A DNA stretch of 34,744 bases from Acinetobacter pecorum (lineage in GTDB: Bacteria > Pseudomonadota > Gammaproteobacteria > Pseudomonadales > Moraxellaceae), in NCBI RefSeq assembly GCF_014837015.1, contig NZ_JACSPT010000025.1:1-34744 (forward strand), in the 5' to 3' direction. A program made the position numbers and the translations under genes. Below, piece by piece: positions 25,567 to 34,061 of the stretch. Positions within the stretch are counted from its first letter, which is position 1. Every line of letters starts with the position of its first letter. Under the pieces are notes generated by a model that worked only from the letters and a program-made list of their open reading frames with translations, ran no database searches and was not told the origin of the DNA.

Positions 25567-25597
25567 CGGGCAAAGTGACTGCATTTTGCTCGTTTTT
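25567..25597 (+). terminator. Terminator after the exported 151-aa protein
   Basis: CGGGCAAA (25567-25574) pairs with TTTGCTCG (25585-25592) with one G-U pair. Five T residues follow. Confidence 0.75.
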
Positions 25598-25665
25598 ATT
25601 GCTTATTTATTCATCTAAGCTAAACTCGAAATATATCTATAAATGTATAATAAAAAGGCAAATAC

Positions 25666-26553
25666 ATGGATTCGGGGTTTTTTAGCATTTTTTTGCCAAT
25701 TACATTGGCAATCATGATGATGGGACTAGGGCTAGAGCTAACCCTCAAAGATTTTTTGCGATTAAGCCGCTATCCTAAAGTTATTTTTATTACTTTATTT
25801 GCGCAGTTAATACTAATACCCAGCCTTACTTTTTTTATTTGTCTGATTCTGGATTTACCGCCTTTACTTGCGGTAGGCCTGATGATTCTGGCTGGCTCAC
25901 CTGGTGGACCGACAGCGAACTTGTTCAGCTATCTATATAAAGGTGATGTTGCACTTAATATTACCCTTACAGCTATTAATACCCTCATTTCTATTTTTAC
26001 TTTACCTTTTATTATCAACCTGTCATTACATTATTTCTTGAGTCATGATTCCAATGTGGCTTTTCCAGTCGAAAAGATTGTTCTGGTTTTTTTAATTACC
26101 TTAATTCCGGTCATTATCGGAATGCTACTCCGAGACAAATTTCCGAATCTATCCATTACCGTCAGCAAGCGCATGCGCCTAGTCTCCATCAGTTTTTTAG
26201 CAATACTGGTAATCTTCGCCATTTTCAGAGAACGTTTTAATTTGGTGGAATACTTTGCCAATATTGGGGCGGCAGCTGCAATTCTATGTTTTTCCAGCCT
26301 GTTTATAGGATATTGCATTCCTTTATTGATGGGCATTCCAGAGAAAATGGCGCGCGCCTGTACCTTTGAAATCGGCATTCATAATACAGCGATTGCCCTG
26401 ACAATTGCGATTTCGGTGCTGAATAATGTCACTATGGCCATTCCGGCAGGGATCTATACGATTTTCATGTATAGTTTCGCAGCTATTTTCGGTGTGCTGT
26501 TGAGCCGCCAACAAGTGGTTTACAACAAAAAAACTCGTTTATCAGATTTATAA
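25666..26553 (+). CDS. Bile acid:sodium symporter family transporter, copy 1
   Basis: This inner-membrane transporter has 295 aa and nine to ten hydrophobic segments, the size of bacterial BASS proteins. The family's crossing-region motifs are present: GSPGGPTANLFSYLYKGDVA (near 77-96) and the FEIGIHNTAIALTIA motif (near 230-245). Characterised BASS proteins move bile acids, pantothenate, pyruvate or other organic anions with Na+; the substrate here is unknown. It is followed 84 nt later by a paralogue of identical length. It is richer in A+T and in Ile and Phe codons than the second copy, so the duplication is not recent. Confidence 0.8.
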   Translation: MDSGFFSIFLPITLAIMMMGLGLELTLKDFLRLSRYPKVIFITLFAQLILIPSLTFFICLILDLPPLLAVGLMILAGSPGGPTANLFSYLYKGDVALNITLTAINTLISIFTLPFIINLSLHYFLSHDSNVAFPVEKIVLVFLITLIPVIIGMLLRDKFPNLSITVSKRMRLVSISFLAILVIFAIFRERFNLVEYFANIGAAAAILCFSSLFIGYCIPLLMGIPEKMARACTFEIGIHNTAIALTIAISVLNNVTMAIPAGIYTIFMYSFAAIFGVLLSRQQVVYNKKTRLSDL

Positions 26554-26637
26554 GCTTATTGATTAATGTTTAGTTAGCACGGTATTCTTTTCCAAAGAAA
26601 ATCAACAATATTAAAAAAATCGACAAGGAGCATACAG

Positions 26638-27525
26638 ATGGATTCTGGCCTTATAACTATATTACTACCGCTGGCACTTGCAATCATCATGATGGGGCTT
26701 GGCCTTGAACTGACGCCTCGGGACTTTAGTCGTGTAACGCGTCATCCCAAAGCGGTATTTATCGCTCTTTTCTGCCAACTGGTCGTTCTGGTAGGAATTG
26801 CATTTTTGCTCTGCAAGCTGTTCGCTTTACCGCCACTGCTTTCGGTTGGACTCATGCTATTGGCAGCTTCTCCTGGAGGTGCGACCGCTAACCTGTTTAG
26901 TTACCTGTTTAAAGGTGACTTAGCTCTTAATATTACTCTGACTGCTATCAATTCGGTCATTGCAGCCATTACCCTGCCTCTAATTATTAATTTTTCGATC
27001 ATGCATTTCCTGCAGGATAGTCAGCAGGTTGGCCTGCAATTCGGCAAGATTCTGCAAGTCTTTGCGATCATCCTGATTCCGGTGGGAATTGGCATGCTGA
27101 TTCGACATTATGCCCCAGGCGTGACCGCAAAACTGAACCGCCCACTGCGCATATTTTCCATCAGCTTTTTAGTCTTGATTATTATTGCCACACTCATCAA
27201 AGAGCGCAGCAATATCGGTGAATACCTGACCCAGGTTGGCTTGGCAACTGCGTTGTTCTGCATACTGAGCCTTGGAATTGGTTATCTCATCCCGCGATTG
27301 CTCAATATTAACAGTGCACAAGCCCGTGCCAGTGCATTTGAAATTGGTATCCATAACAGCACCCTTGCCATGACGATTGCTCTGACAGTGATTGGCAGTG
27401 CCGCTGTAGCAATGCCGGCTGCGGTTTATTCTATTTTTATGTATATCTTCGCTGCAATTTTTGGCAGCTTGTTAAATCGGCTTGCCCCACTTCCTGCACA
27501 AAAACCAGTTACCACCCTGGATTAA
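26638..27525 (+). CDS. Bile acid:sodium symporter family transporter, copy 2
   Basis: This paralogue of the preceding gene is also 295 aa, with the same motifs: MMGLGLELTPRDF near the N-terminus, AASPGGATANLFSYLFKGDLA and AFEIGIHNSTLAMTIALTVIG. An AAGGAG ribosome site lies 9 nt before the ATG, stronger than that of copy 1. A good terminator follows the stop and none lies between the two copies, so both are probably on one transcript. The substrate is unknown. The two could form transporters of different specificity or one hetero-oligomer; neither is shown. Confidence 0.8.
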   Translation: MDSGLITILLPLALAIIMMGLGLELTPRDFSRVTRHPKAVFIALFCQLVVLVGIAFLLCKLFALPPLLSVGLMLLAASPGGATANLFSYLFKGDLALNITLTAINSVIAAITLPLIINFSIMHFLQDSQQVGLQFGKILQVFAIILIPVGIGMLIRHYAPGVTAKLNRPLRIFSISFLVLIIIATLIKERSNIGEYLTQVGLATALFCILSLGIGYLIPRLLNINSAQARASAFEIGIHNSTLAMTIALTVIGSAAVAMPAAVYSIFMYIFAAIFGSLLNRLAPLPAQKPVTTLD

Positions 27526-27543
27526 AGCAGGTCTGGAACCTTT

Positions 27544-27572
27544 AAAAGGATGCGTCAGGCATCCTTTTTTAT
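27544..27572 (+). terminator. Terminator after the BASS transporter pair
   Basis: AAAAGGATGC and GCATCCTTTT form a 10-bp stem with a GTCAG loop, followed by further T residues. Confidence 0.9.
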
Positions 27573-27658
27573 TTTAGGTCAGGAGCAAGAAGATAGCAGC
27601 GTTGATTCCGAACTTCCGCTACAATAGCTTTTTTAAAAAATGTATAAAGGTTATTTCT

Positions 27659-28564
27659 GTGAAGTGGTTACAAATTCATATTACGGTTGAACAGGCTCAG
27701 GTTGATTTTACTGAGACATTACTCAGCTCCCTGGGTGCAGTGAGTGTAACGTTGGATGATGCTGAAAACCAGGATTTGCTGGAACCCCTTCCAGGTGAAA
27801 CACCACTTTGGAATAAAGTGATTGTAACCGGTATTTATGCACAGGAAGACGGCGAAGAAATTGATGTTGCTGCACTGGAAACTTTTATCCGTACACAATT
27901 GCCAGATGCGCCGATCCATCATGAGTTAATTGAAGATCAGGCATGGGAACGCACCTGGATGGATGCTTATGAACCCATTCAGATTGCTGAAAAATACTGG
28001 ATCGTGCCAGAGTGGATGGAGGCACCTGAAGCGGATGCGGTAAACATCAAGCTTGATCCGGGTCTGGCTTTCGGAACAGGTAACCATGCATCAACTTTTT
28101 TATGCTTACAATGGTTAGGCAAAATTGATGTAAAAGATAAAATCGTCATCGATTACGGTTGTGGCTCAGGTATTCTCGCGGTAGCTGCACTGCTATTAGG
28201 TGCAAAAAAAGCATATGCTACTGATATCGACCCACAAGCGGTACTGGCCACCCAGCAAAATGCTGAGCTGAATGGCGTTCTGGATAAACTTTATGTTGGT
28301 TTGCCAGAAGATTTTAGAGAAGAACTCGGCACTACCAAAGCTGACGTATTTGTTGCCAATATTCTAGCAGCACCACTAATGATGTTGGCTCCTGAGTTCG
28401 CAACTTTAATCAAATCTGAGGGACAGTTCGCACTTGCAGGAGTGATTGAAGAGCAAGTGGCTGATGTTACTAGCATTTACTCAAATTATTTTGATATATT
28501 AGAGGTAGAAAAACGAGACGAGCACTGGTGCCGCATCTCGGGTAAACGCCATAAGAATGAATGA
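27659..28564 (+). CDS. prmA: Ribosomal protein L11 methyltransferase
   Basis: PrmA trimethylates ribosomal protein L11 with S-adenosylmethionine. I chose the GTG start at 27659 (reads [14 protein letters not shown], 301 aa): AAGG lies 8 nt upstream and the family begins this way. The open frame extends 19 codons further to a TTG, without a ribosome site. The N-terminal L11-binding domain (1-90) is followed by a linker and the Rossmann methyltransferase domain, with [35 protein letters not shown] and [15 protein letters not shown] is the substrate-side motif. The next gene starts 15 nt after the stop. Confidence 0.95.
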   Translation: MKWLQIHITVEQAQVDFTETLLSSLGAVSVTLDDAENQDLLEPLPGETPLWNKVIVTGIYAQEDGEEIDVAALETFIRTQLPDAPIHHELIEDQAWERTWMDAYEPIQIAEKYWIVPEWMEAPEADAVNIKLDPGLAFGTGNHASTFLCLQWLGKIDVKDKIVIDYGCGSGILAVAALLLGAKKAYATDIDPQAVLATQQNAELNGVLDKLYVGLPEDFREELGTTKADVFVANILAAPLMMLAPEFATLIKSEGQFALAGVIEEQVADVTSIYSNYFDILEVEKRDEHWCRISGKRHKNE

Positions 28565-28579
28565 GCCTATAAATAATCC

Positions 28580-29458
28580 ATGAGTGACAAAAGAACCTAT
28601 TGCCCTACCTGTTCCACTATTTACAAGGTCACAGTTGCTCAACTTACCGTTGCGCAGGGTATGGTTTGCTGTCCAAAATGTACAACTTCCTTTAATGCCT
28701 TATCGCATTTGGTGACCGAAGCCCGGAATTCGGTCACCACCCCAACGGCTCAATCTCAACCAAACTCGAACGAAGCTGGCAAAACTGACATTGAAAACAG
28801 CTCAGGTGATTACTATCCTGAACAGCAGCATAATCGTCATAGTTTGCTACAGATCTTTGATCAGAAAGTTGAACATTCTAATATTGATCTGCAAACTTAT
28901 TTAAATAACCTGAATTATTTTAGTACCGAGCCGATTTCGGCACTGCCAAGCATGATCTGGGAAGATCAGCCAAACAAACAAACCAAGCACGGGCCTCTGT
29001 ACTATATAAGTTGGAGCTTGATCAATCTTTTACTGTTTAGCCTGCTACTGTTTCAATTTTTCTGGTTCAATCCGCAATATATTAAAAACAGCCATGTTAT
29101 GAGTCTGGTTTTTAATAGTACATGTGACGTGTTTAATTGTTCCAATCTGGAAGAATACTACACGCTGATTCAGACCAATAAAGTCAAACTTAAAGCCACT
29201 GCTAAAAATCAAACTGAACTGAGCGGTGAGCTGATCAATTTCCATGACCGTAGCCTGGCCTTACCGATTTTAAGAATTAATCTGGAACGCCGCGGTGAAG
29301 TTATTGCAACTTACAATTTATCTTCAGAAGAATATCTGGTTGAAAGTCTGGTTAATATCAAACGCATCCCGAAAAATAGCCCGTTTAAATTCAAATTTCA
29401 GCTTCCAGTCGATCGCAAAAGCTTTGATCGTTATACTTTGGAAATAATTCGCCCTTAA
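28580..29458 (+). CDS. Zinc-ribbon and DUF3426 membrane protein (292 aa)
   Basis: Residues 1-45 form an MJ0042-type zinc ribbon: CPTCSTIY then CCPKCTTSFNAL, two CxxC knuckles. A long, low-complexity polar linker (about 46-130) leads to one transmembrane helix (about 145-168: YYISWSLINLLLFSLLLFQF). After it comes a C-terminal DUF3426-like beta domain (about 170-292) facing the periplasm. Genes of this type often follow prmA in gammaproteobacteria, in the prmA-to-fis interval. Its role is not known. No clear Shine-Dalgarno precedes the ATG, so translation may depend on coupling to prmA. Confidence 0.75.
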   Translation: MSDKRTYCPTCSTIYKVTVAQLTVAQGMVCCPKCTTSFNALSHLVTEARNSVTTPTAQSQPNSNEAGKTDIENSSGDYYPEQQHNRHSLLQIFDQKVEHSNIDLQTYLNNLNYFSTEPISALPSMIWEDQPNKQTKHGPLYYISWSLINLLLFSLLLFQFFWFNPQYIKNSHVMSLVFNSTCDVFNCSNLEEYYTLIQTNKVKLKATAKNQTELSGELINFHDRSLALPILRINLERRGEVIATYNLSSEEYLVESLVNIKRIPKNSPFKFKFQLPVDRKSFDRYTLEIIRP

Positions 29459-29533
29459 TCTGCCGAGAAAGTATTAAAAAGTTAAAAAAAATTAAAAAAA
29501 ATGCAGTTTTCTTGCTCACTTTTGCTTAGACAA

Positions 29534-29549
29534 TGGTATGATACGCGCC
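29534..29549 (+). promoter_or_regulatory. Extended -10 promoter with GC-rich discriminator, ahead of fis
   Basis: TGG-TATGAT (29534-29542) is an extended -10, followed by ACGCGCC. A GC-rich discriminator of this kind marks promoters repressed by ppGpp and is typical of rRNA and enteric fis promoters. Transcription would start near 29550, giving a leader of about 300 nt before fis. Confidence 0.6.
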
Positions 29550-29855
29550 ACGAAAGCTATGTGCTGCAACTCCTCGCGACTTTTTCACAACAAATACAGT
29601 CTTGCCTAATGCGCTATAAAATTTATTGCGTATCGTGCAGATTTTTTTGTTTTGATTTTGGTCTGTAACAAAACTTTAACTATTGTTACGCTTATTTTTC
29701 GACCAAAACGTTGAGATGTGTCAAGCTATTGGCTCAATGCAATGATTAAGTTTTAGAACTCCGGTTTTAGGATCTAAAGCGGAGTTCATTTCAATTTCTA
29801 GACCACTTTTTATATCACTTTACCCAAGTGATATTTGTTTTTCGGATTAATTCGC
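29550..29855 (+). ncRNA. Structured leader of fis, or an sRNA ending just before it
   Basis: This 300-nt non-coding stretch is dense in hairpins. TTTTGGTC (29656-29663) pairs with GACCAAAA (29701-29708) and encloses GTAACAA/TTGTTAC (29665-29671 with 29683-29689). GAACTCCG (29756-29763) pairs with CGGAGTTC (29780-29787), with an inner TTTTAG/CTAAAG stem. A weaker hairpin followed by seven T residues lies at about 29609-29649. The last element is terminator-like (29812-29842). No coding frame is evident. Whether it is a cis leader or a separate RNA cannot be settled from the sequence. Confidence 0.5.
29812..29842 (+). terminator. Terminator-like hairpin 13 nt upstream of fis
   Basis: ATATCACT (29812-29819) pairs perfectly with AGTGATAT (29827-29834) around a 7-nt loop, followed by TTGTTTTT. 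There is no room for a promoter between it and the fis ATG at 29856, so fis transcripts must pass through it. It therefore looks like an attenuator. Confidence 0.6.
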
Positions 29856-30125
29856 ATGAATAGCAAATCTCCTATTTTTACTGCACAATCTGATGTTGCT
29901 TTACGTATCCACGTAGATCGCGCAGTTCGCCATTATTTTGCGCAACTACAAGGCGAGCAACCATCTCAGGTATACGACATGGTGCTGGCAGAAATGGAGA
30001 AACCTCTTCTATCTGTAGTTCTAGAATATACACGTGGTAACCAAACACGTGCTGCCGAGATTCTCGGACTCAACCGTGGTACTTTACGTAAAAAGTTAAA
30101 AGCTCACGGTTTAATGAGTGAATAA
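29856..30125 (+). CDS. fis: DNA-binding protein Fis
   Basis: Fis is a small nucleoid protein that bends DNA and activates rRNA promoters in fast growth. I chose ATG 29856 ([16 protein letters not shown], 89 aa); E. coli Fis has 98 aa. The open frame runs 7 codons further to a TTG, but that lies at the terminator hairpin. The dimerisation helices fill about residues 15-65. The C-terminal helix-turn-helix is [20 protein letters not shown], nearly identical to enteric Fis. In E. coli fis follows dusB; here it is alone after a structured leader and before a strong terminator. Confidence 0.95.
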   Translation: MNSKSPIFTAQSDVALRIHVDRAVRHYFAQLQGEQPSQVYDMVLAEMEKPLLSVVLEYTRGNQTRAAEILGLNRGTLRKKLKAHGLMSE

Positions 30126-30130
30126 ATGAT

Positions 30131-30163
30131 AAAATGCTTGCGGCTTCCGCAGGCATTTTTTTT
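30131..30163 (+). terminator. Terminator of fis
   Basis: AAAATGC-T-TGCGG pairs with CCGCA-G-GCATTTT (one G-U pair, CTT loop), followed by a long T run. Confidence 0.9.
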
Positions 30164-30191
30164 GACTGTAAATTAGCTATTTAGATTTAAT
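30162..30191 (+). promoter_or_regulatory. Sigma70 promoter of purH
   Basis: TTGACT (30162-30167) and TTTAAT (30186-30191) are spaced by 18 nt. The -35 begins in the U tract of the fis terminator. The start of transcription would be near 30198, some 22 nt before the purH ATG. Confidence 0.55.
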
Positions 30192-30219
30192 CTGTTCCTT
30201 GAAAACTGTGACGAAGATC

Positions 30220-31794
30220 ATGACTATTAAACGCGCTTTAATCTCTGTGTCTGACAAGACTGGTATTGTTGAATTTGCACAAGAACTTGCTGCTCTAGGG
30301 GTAGAAATTTTATCTACAGGTGGTACCTACAAATTGTTGAAAGACAATAATGTCGCTGTAGTTGAAGTTTCGGAGCACACTGGTTTCCCAGAGATGATGG
30401 ACGGCCGTGTTAAAACGCTACATCCGAAAATTCATGGTGGCATCCTGGCTCGTCGTGGTCTAGACGAAGCTGTGATGGCTGAACACAATATCGATGCGAT
30501 CGATCTTGTTGTTGTTAACCTCTATCCATTTGCTGCAACGGTAGCAAAACCGAACTGTTCACTTGCTGATGCGATTGAAAACATCGACATCGGTGGTCCA
30601 ACAATGGTTCGTGCAGCTGCGAAAAACCATGCTTCTGTAGGTATCGTGGTAAATGCATCTGACTATGCAACAGTTGTCGCTGAGCTTAAAGCTGAGGGTG
30701 CTTTATCTTATGCAACCCGTTTTGACCTGGCAGTGAAAGCATTTGAACATACTGCACAATATGACGGCATGATTGCATCTTACTTAGGCGCTCGCGTAGG
30801 TAAAGAAGAAGGCCAAGCGGATAAATTCCCGCGCACCTTCAACACACAGTTAAATAAAGCTCAAGATTTACGTTACGGTGAAAACCCGCATCAATCTGCT
30901 GCTTTCTATGTAGATCCTGCTGCGACTGAAGCCTCTGTATCAACTGCAAAACAGTTACAAGGTAAAGAATTATCTTATAACAACATTGCAGATACCGATG
31001 CTGCCCTTGAATGTGTTAAATCATTCGCAAAACCTGCTTGTGTGATCGTTAAACACGCTAACCCATGTGGCGTTGCGGTGTCTCTAGACGGTATCAAAGC
31101 AGCTTACGATCTTGCTTATGCAACTGATCCAGAATCTGCATTCGGCGGCATCATTGCATTCAACCGTGAATTAGACGTTGAAACTGCACAAGCGATTGTT
31201 GACCGTCAATTCGTTGAAGTGATCATTGCGCCAAGCATTGCTGAAGGCGTTCTTGAAGTCACTGGCGCGAAGAAAAACGTTCGTGTCCTAGTATGTGGTG
31301 AACTTCCGAAGATTGATGAACGTGCTACACAACTTGACTACAAGCGCGTAAACGGCGGTTTGTTAGTTCAAGATCAAGACTTGGGTATGATCACGAAAGA
31401 TGACCTTAAAGTTGTGACAAAACGCGCACCAACTGAGCAAGAAATTGACGACATGATCTTCGCTTGGAAAGTGGCGAAATACGTGAAATCTAATGCGATT
31501 GTTTATGCGAAAAACCGCCAAACGATTGGTGTGGGCGCAGGTCAAATGAGCCGTGTTAACTCTGCTCGTATTGCTGCGATCAAAGCTGAGCATGCAGGTT
31601 TAGTGGTTGAAGGTGCAGTAATGGCATCTGATGCATTCTTCCCATTCCGTGATGGTATTGATAACGCTGCAAAAGCAGGTATCAAGTGCATTATCCAACC
31701 GGGTGGTTCTATGCGTGACGAAGAAACGATTGCTGCAGCTGACGAGGCTGGTATTGCAATGGTGTTCACTGGTATGCGTCATTTCCGCCACTAA
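30220..31794 (+). CDS. purH: Bifunctional AICAR formyltransferase/IMP cyclohydrolase
   Basis: PurH carries out the last two steps of de novo IMP synthesis. The N-terminal cyclohydrolase (MGS-like) domain, about 1-200, has [20 protein letters not shown] and [15 protein letters not shown]. The formyltransferase domain (about 200-524) has [14 protein letters not shown], the catalytic [23 protein letters not shown], and the C-terminal TGMRHFRH. I chose ATG 30220 ([10 protein letters not shown], 524 aa); the frame is open 7 codons further. It has its own promoter and terminator and is followed by purD. Confidence 0.97.
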   Translation: MTIKRALISVSDKTGIVEFAQELAALGVEILSTGGTYKLLKDNNVAVVEVSEHTGFPEMMDGRVKTLHPKIHGGILARRGLDEAVMAEHNIDAIDLVVVNLYPFAATVAKPNCSLADAIENIDIGGPTMVRAAAKNHASVGIVVNASDYATVVAELKAEGALSYATRFDLAVKAFEHTAQYDGMIASYLGARVGKEEGQADKFPRTFNTQLNKAQDLRYGENPHQSAAFYVDPAATEASVSTAKQLQGKELSYNNIADTDAALECVKSFAKPACVIVKHANPCGVAVSLDGIKAAYDLAYATDPESAFGGIIAFNRELDVETAQAIVDRQFVEVIIAPSIAEGVLEVTGAKKNVRVLVCGELPKIDERATQLDYKRVNGGLLVQDQDLGMITKDDLKVVTKRAPTEQEIDDMIFAWKVAKYVKSNAIVYAKNRQTIGVGAGQMSRVNSARIAAIKAEHAGLVVEGAVMASDAFFPFRDGIDNAAKAGIKCIIQPGGSMRDEETIAAADEAGIAMVFTGMRHFRH

Positions 31795-31811
31795 GTTGTA
31801 AAATTTAAAAA

Positions 31812-31841
31812 TAAGCCCTCCTTTCTATAAGGGGGGTTTAT
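31812..31841 (+). terminator. Terminator of purH
   Basis: CCCTCC (31816-31821) pairs with GGGGGG (31831-31836) with one U-G pair, extended by A-U pairs and followed by TTTATTAT. The T tract is imperfect. Confidence 0.6.
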
Positions 31842-31936
31842 TATGTCTGTATTGATTTGCATCTTGCGTTAAGATGTTAATGATTTTTAAGCCGAATTAG
31901 GCTTTGGGAATTTCATTTTCGAGGATTATTCTAAAG

Positions 31937-33220
31937 ATGAACATTTTAGTTTTGGGTAGTGGCGGTCGTGAGCATGCATTGGCGTGGAAAATCGCACAAG
32001 ACGATCAAGTTACAAAAGTTTTTGTAGCGCCAGGTAATGCAGGTACTGCAACTGAAAATAAATGTGAAAATGTCGCTTTAGACATTCTCGACAACCCTGC
32101 GATTATTGATTTTGCCAAAAACAATGCAGTTAAACTGATTATTGTCGGCCCTGAAGCACCGCTTGTAAATGGTGTGGTTGATGCTTGCCGTGAAGCGGAT
32201 GTAAAAATTTGGGGTCCAACGCAGTTTGCTGCACAGCTTGAAGGCTCTAAGGCTTTTGCCAAGCACTTCCTTAAACGCCACAACATTCCAACAGCTTTCT
32301 ATGACGTATTTACTGAAGTAGACGCAGCGAAAGCATTTGTTGAGAAAAATGGTGCGCCAATTGTGATCAAGGCTGATGGTCTTGCTGCGGGTAAAGGTGT
32401 AATCGTTGCAATGACCAATCAAGAAGCATTCGATGCCATTGATGACATGCTTGCAGGCAACAAGTTTGGTGATGCAGGTTCTCGTGTTGTGATCGAAGAA
32501 TTCCTTGCAGGTGAAGAAGCATCTTTCATTTGTATGATCGATGGCGACAACATCTTGCCAATGGCGACTTCGCAAGACCATAAGCGTATTTTTGAAGGCG
32601 ACCAAGGTCCTAACACTGGTGGTATGGGTGCTTACTCACCTGCGCCTGTCGTAACAGCTGAAGTCTTTGAAAAAACCATGAATGAAGTGATGCGTCCTAC
32701 CGTTGAAGGTATGAAAAAAGACGGTCACGTTTATACTGGTTTCTTATATGCTGGCTTGATGATTGACGACAAAGGTCAACCAAAAGTAATCGAGTTCAAC
32801 TGTCGTTTTGGCGACCCTGAAACCCAACCGATCATGATGCGTTTAAAATCATCTTTGGTTGATTTGGTTCAAGCAGGTATTGAAGGTAAACTTCCTGCCG
32901 AAGCTGAATGGGATGAGCGCAAAACTGTCGGTATCGTTTTAGCGTCTAAAGGCTACCCTGAAACTTCAAGCAATGGCGATGTAATTTCAGGTTTAGACAC
33001 TGAAATGGCAGATGCGAAAGTCTTCCATGCAGGTACAAAAGCCAATGAAAATGGCGACATCGTAACTGCTGGTGGTCGTGTGCTTTGTGTGACTGCGCTT
33101 GGCAATACCATTGGTGAAGCTCAAGTAAAAGCTTTAGAGCTTTGTGAAAAAGTAACATTCGATGGCGTTCAATATCGTAAAGATATTGGTTACCGCGCGA
33201 TTGCTCGTGAAAATGCTTAA
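31937..33220 (+). CDS. purD: Phosphoribosylamine-glycine ligase
   Basis: PurD (GAR synthetase) joins glycine to phosphoribosylamine with ATP, the second step of purine synthesis. The N-terminal domain starts MNILVLGSGGREHALAWKI. The ATP-grasp domain (about 100-325) has KADGLAAGKGVIVA, the conserved QDHKRIFEGDQGPNTGGMGA segment and IEFNCRFGDPETQ with metal-binding residues. The C-terminal domain has SKGYPETSSNGDVISGL. I chose ATG 31937 (427 aa); the open frame continues 11 codons to a TTG. A GAGG lies 12 nt upstream, a rather long spacing. Confidence 0.97.
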   Translation: MNILVLGSGGREHALAWKIAQDDQVTKVFVAPGNAGTATENKCENVALDILDNPAIIDFAKNNAVKLIIVGPEAPLVNGVVDACREADVKIWGPTQFAAQLEGSKAFAKHFLKRHNIPTAFYDVFTEVDAAKAFVEKNGAPIVIKADGLAAGKGVIVAMTNQEAFDAIDDMLAGNKFGDAGSRVVIEEFLAGEEASFICMIDGDNILPMATSQDHKRIFEGDQGPNTGGMGAYSPAPVVTAEVFEKTMNEVMRPTVEGMKKDGHVYTGFLYAGLMIDDKGQPKVIEFNCRFGDPETQPIMMRLKSSLVDLVQAGIEGKLPAEAEWDERKTVGIVLASKGYPETSSNGDVISGLDTEMADAKVFHAGTKANENGDIVTAGGRVLCVTALGNTIGEAQVKALELCEKVTFDGVQYRKDIGYRAIARENA

Positions 33221-33237
33221 TCTGTATTTAGCTTAAA

Positions 33238-33266
33238 TAAAAACCCCGATTCGTTCGGGGTTTTTT
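33238..33266 (+). terminator. Terminator of purD
   Basis: AAAACCCCGA (33240-33249) pairs with TCGGGGTTTT (33255-33264), with a TTCGT loop and a continuing T run. Confidence 0.92.
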
Positions 33267-33580
33267 GATATATTCGATTAGATATAAAACACATACTTCC
33301 TGAAAAATGATAACTAATTTATTTAATCGACCATCTGAAGAAATACAATATATGGGTACGCTATATACGCAAGATTGTTTAGAAGCAATTGGTTTTATTT
33401 TGCAAACTCAAAAAGAAATCGAGAAAGCATTACTCCTCTCTTGTGATCAAAAACATGCTTTTTTAATAAAATCCAATAGGAATATTTATATTATTCGTTC
33501 AGGTTTTACTTCTGGATATCAAGGTGAAGGACCAAAAGGCTTAGCATCATCCCTACAACTTCTTTTAAAGCATAATATTA

Positions 33581-33598
33581 GATCTCTTTCATAAATCA
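33581..33598 (+). repeat. Left inverted repeat of the IS5-family element
   Basis: GATCTCTTTCATAAATCA matches the right end in 17 of 18 positions. It supplies the premature stop codon of the interrupted host gene. Confidence 0.88.
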
Positions 33599-33650
33599 AA
33601 AAATGATCTACCTTTTGCTGATTATTTGTACCGAAGAATCTTAAATATTC

Positions 33651-34061
33651 ATGCATAATTTGCAGATGAAATACGTCGATTCAAAAAATCTTTCTGAACC
33701 CCAGTTTAAGCGATATACAGGCATCTCATGGTCAACCTTTGATTTAATGATTGAACAACTGAAATTGTCTGTCCCTGCTAAAGGTAGACCATCCAAATTG
33801 AGCATAGAAGATCAAATCCTTCTGTGCTTAAGTTATTGGCGTGAATACCGAACATTGTTCCATATTGCAACGAACTATGGTGTGTCAGAGCCCACTGCTT
33901 CAAGAATTGTCCGCCATGTAGAGGACTGCCTCATCAAGTCTAATCTCTTTAACTTGCCGAAGGATTTACCTGAAGGCGAAGGTATAGACTGGAATGTGGT
34001 GATCGTAGACGCCACAGAAATTCCAATACAAAGACCTAAAAAAACAAAAGAAAAGCTATAG
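33651..34061 (+). CDS. IS5-family transposase, N-terminal part (orfA)
   Basis: The 136 codons cover the DNA-binding region and the first catalytic block. A helix-turn-helix lies in about residues 50-90 (LSIEDQILLCLSYWREYRTL and then HIATNYGVSEPTASRIV). The first DDE aspartate is Asp120 in VIVDATEIPIQRPKK. The frame ends soon after seven A residues (34038-34044). The natural continuation KQKKSYSGKKKAHTFK is in the +1 frame. A full transposase of about 275 aa needs a +1 (or -2) shift at this A run, or the element is broken by an indel. Confidence 0.8.
   Translation: MHNLQMKYVDSKNLSEPQFKRYTGISWSTFDLMIEQLKLSVPAKGRPSKLSIEDQILLCLSYWREYRTLFHIATNYGVSEPTASRIVRHVEDCLIKSNLFNLPKDLPEGEGIDWNVVIVDATEIPIQRPKKTKEKL

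Noticed and set aside
27602..27658. 19-residue N-terminal extension of PrmA from a TTG
   Set aside because: No ribosome site is present. GTG 27659 has AAGG 8 nt upstream and the family begins there.
31880..31936. AAGCC/GGCTT small hairpin ahead of purD as a purine riboswitch
   Set aside because: Only a 5-bp stem is present. None of the conserved three-way junction of purine riboswitches is seen.
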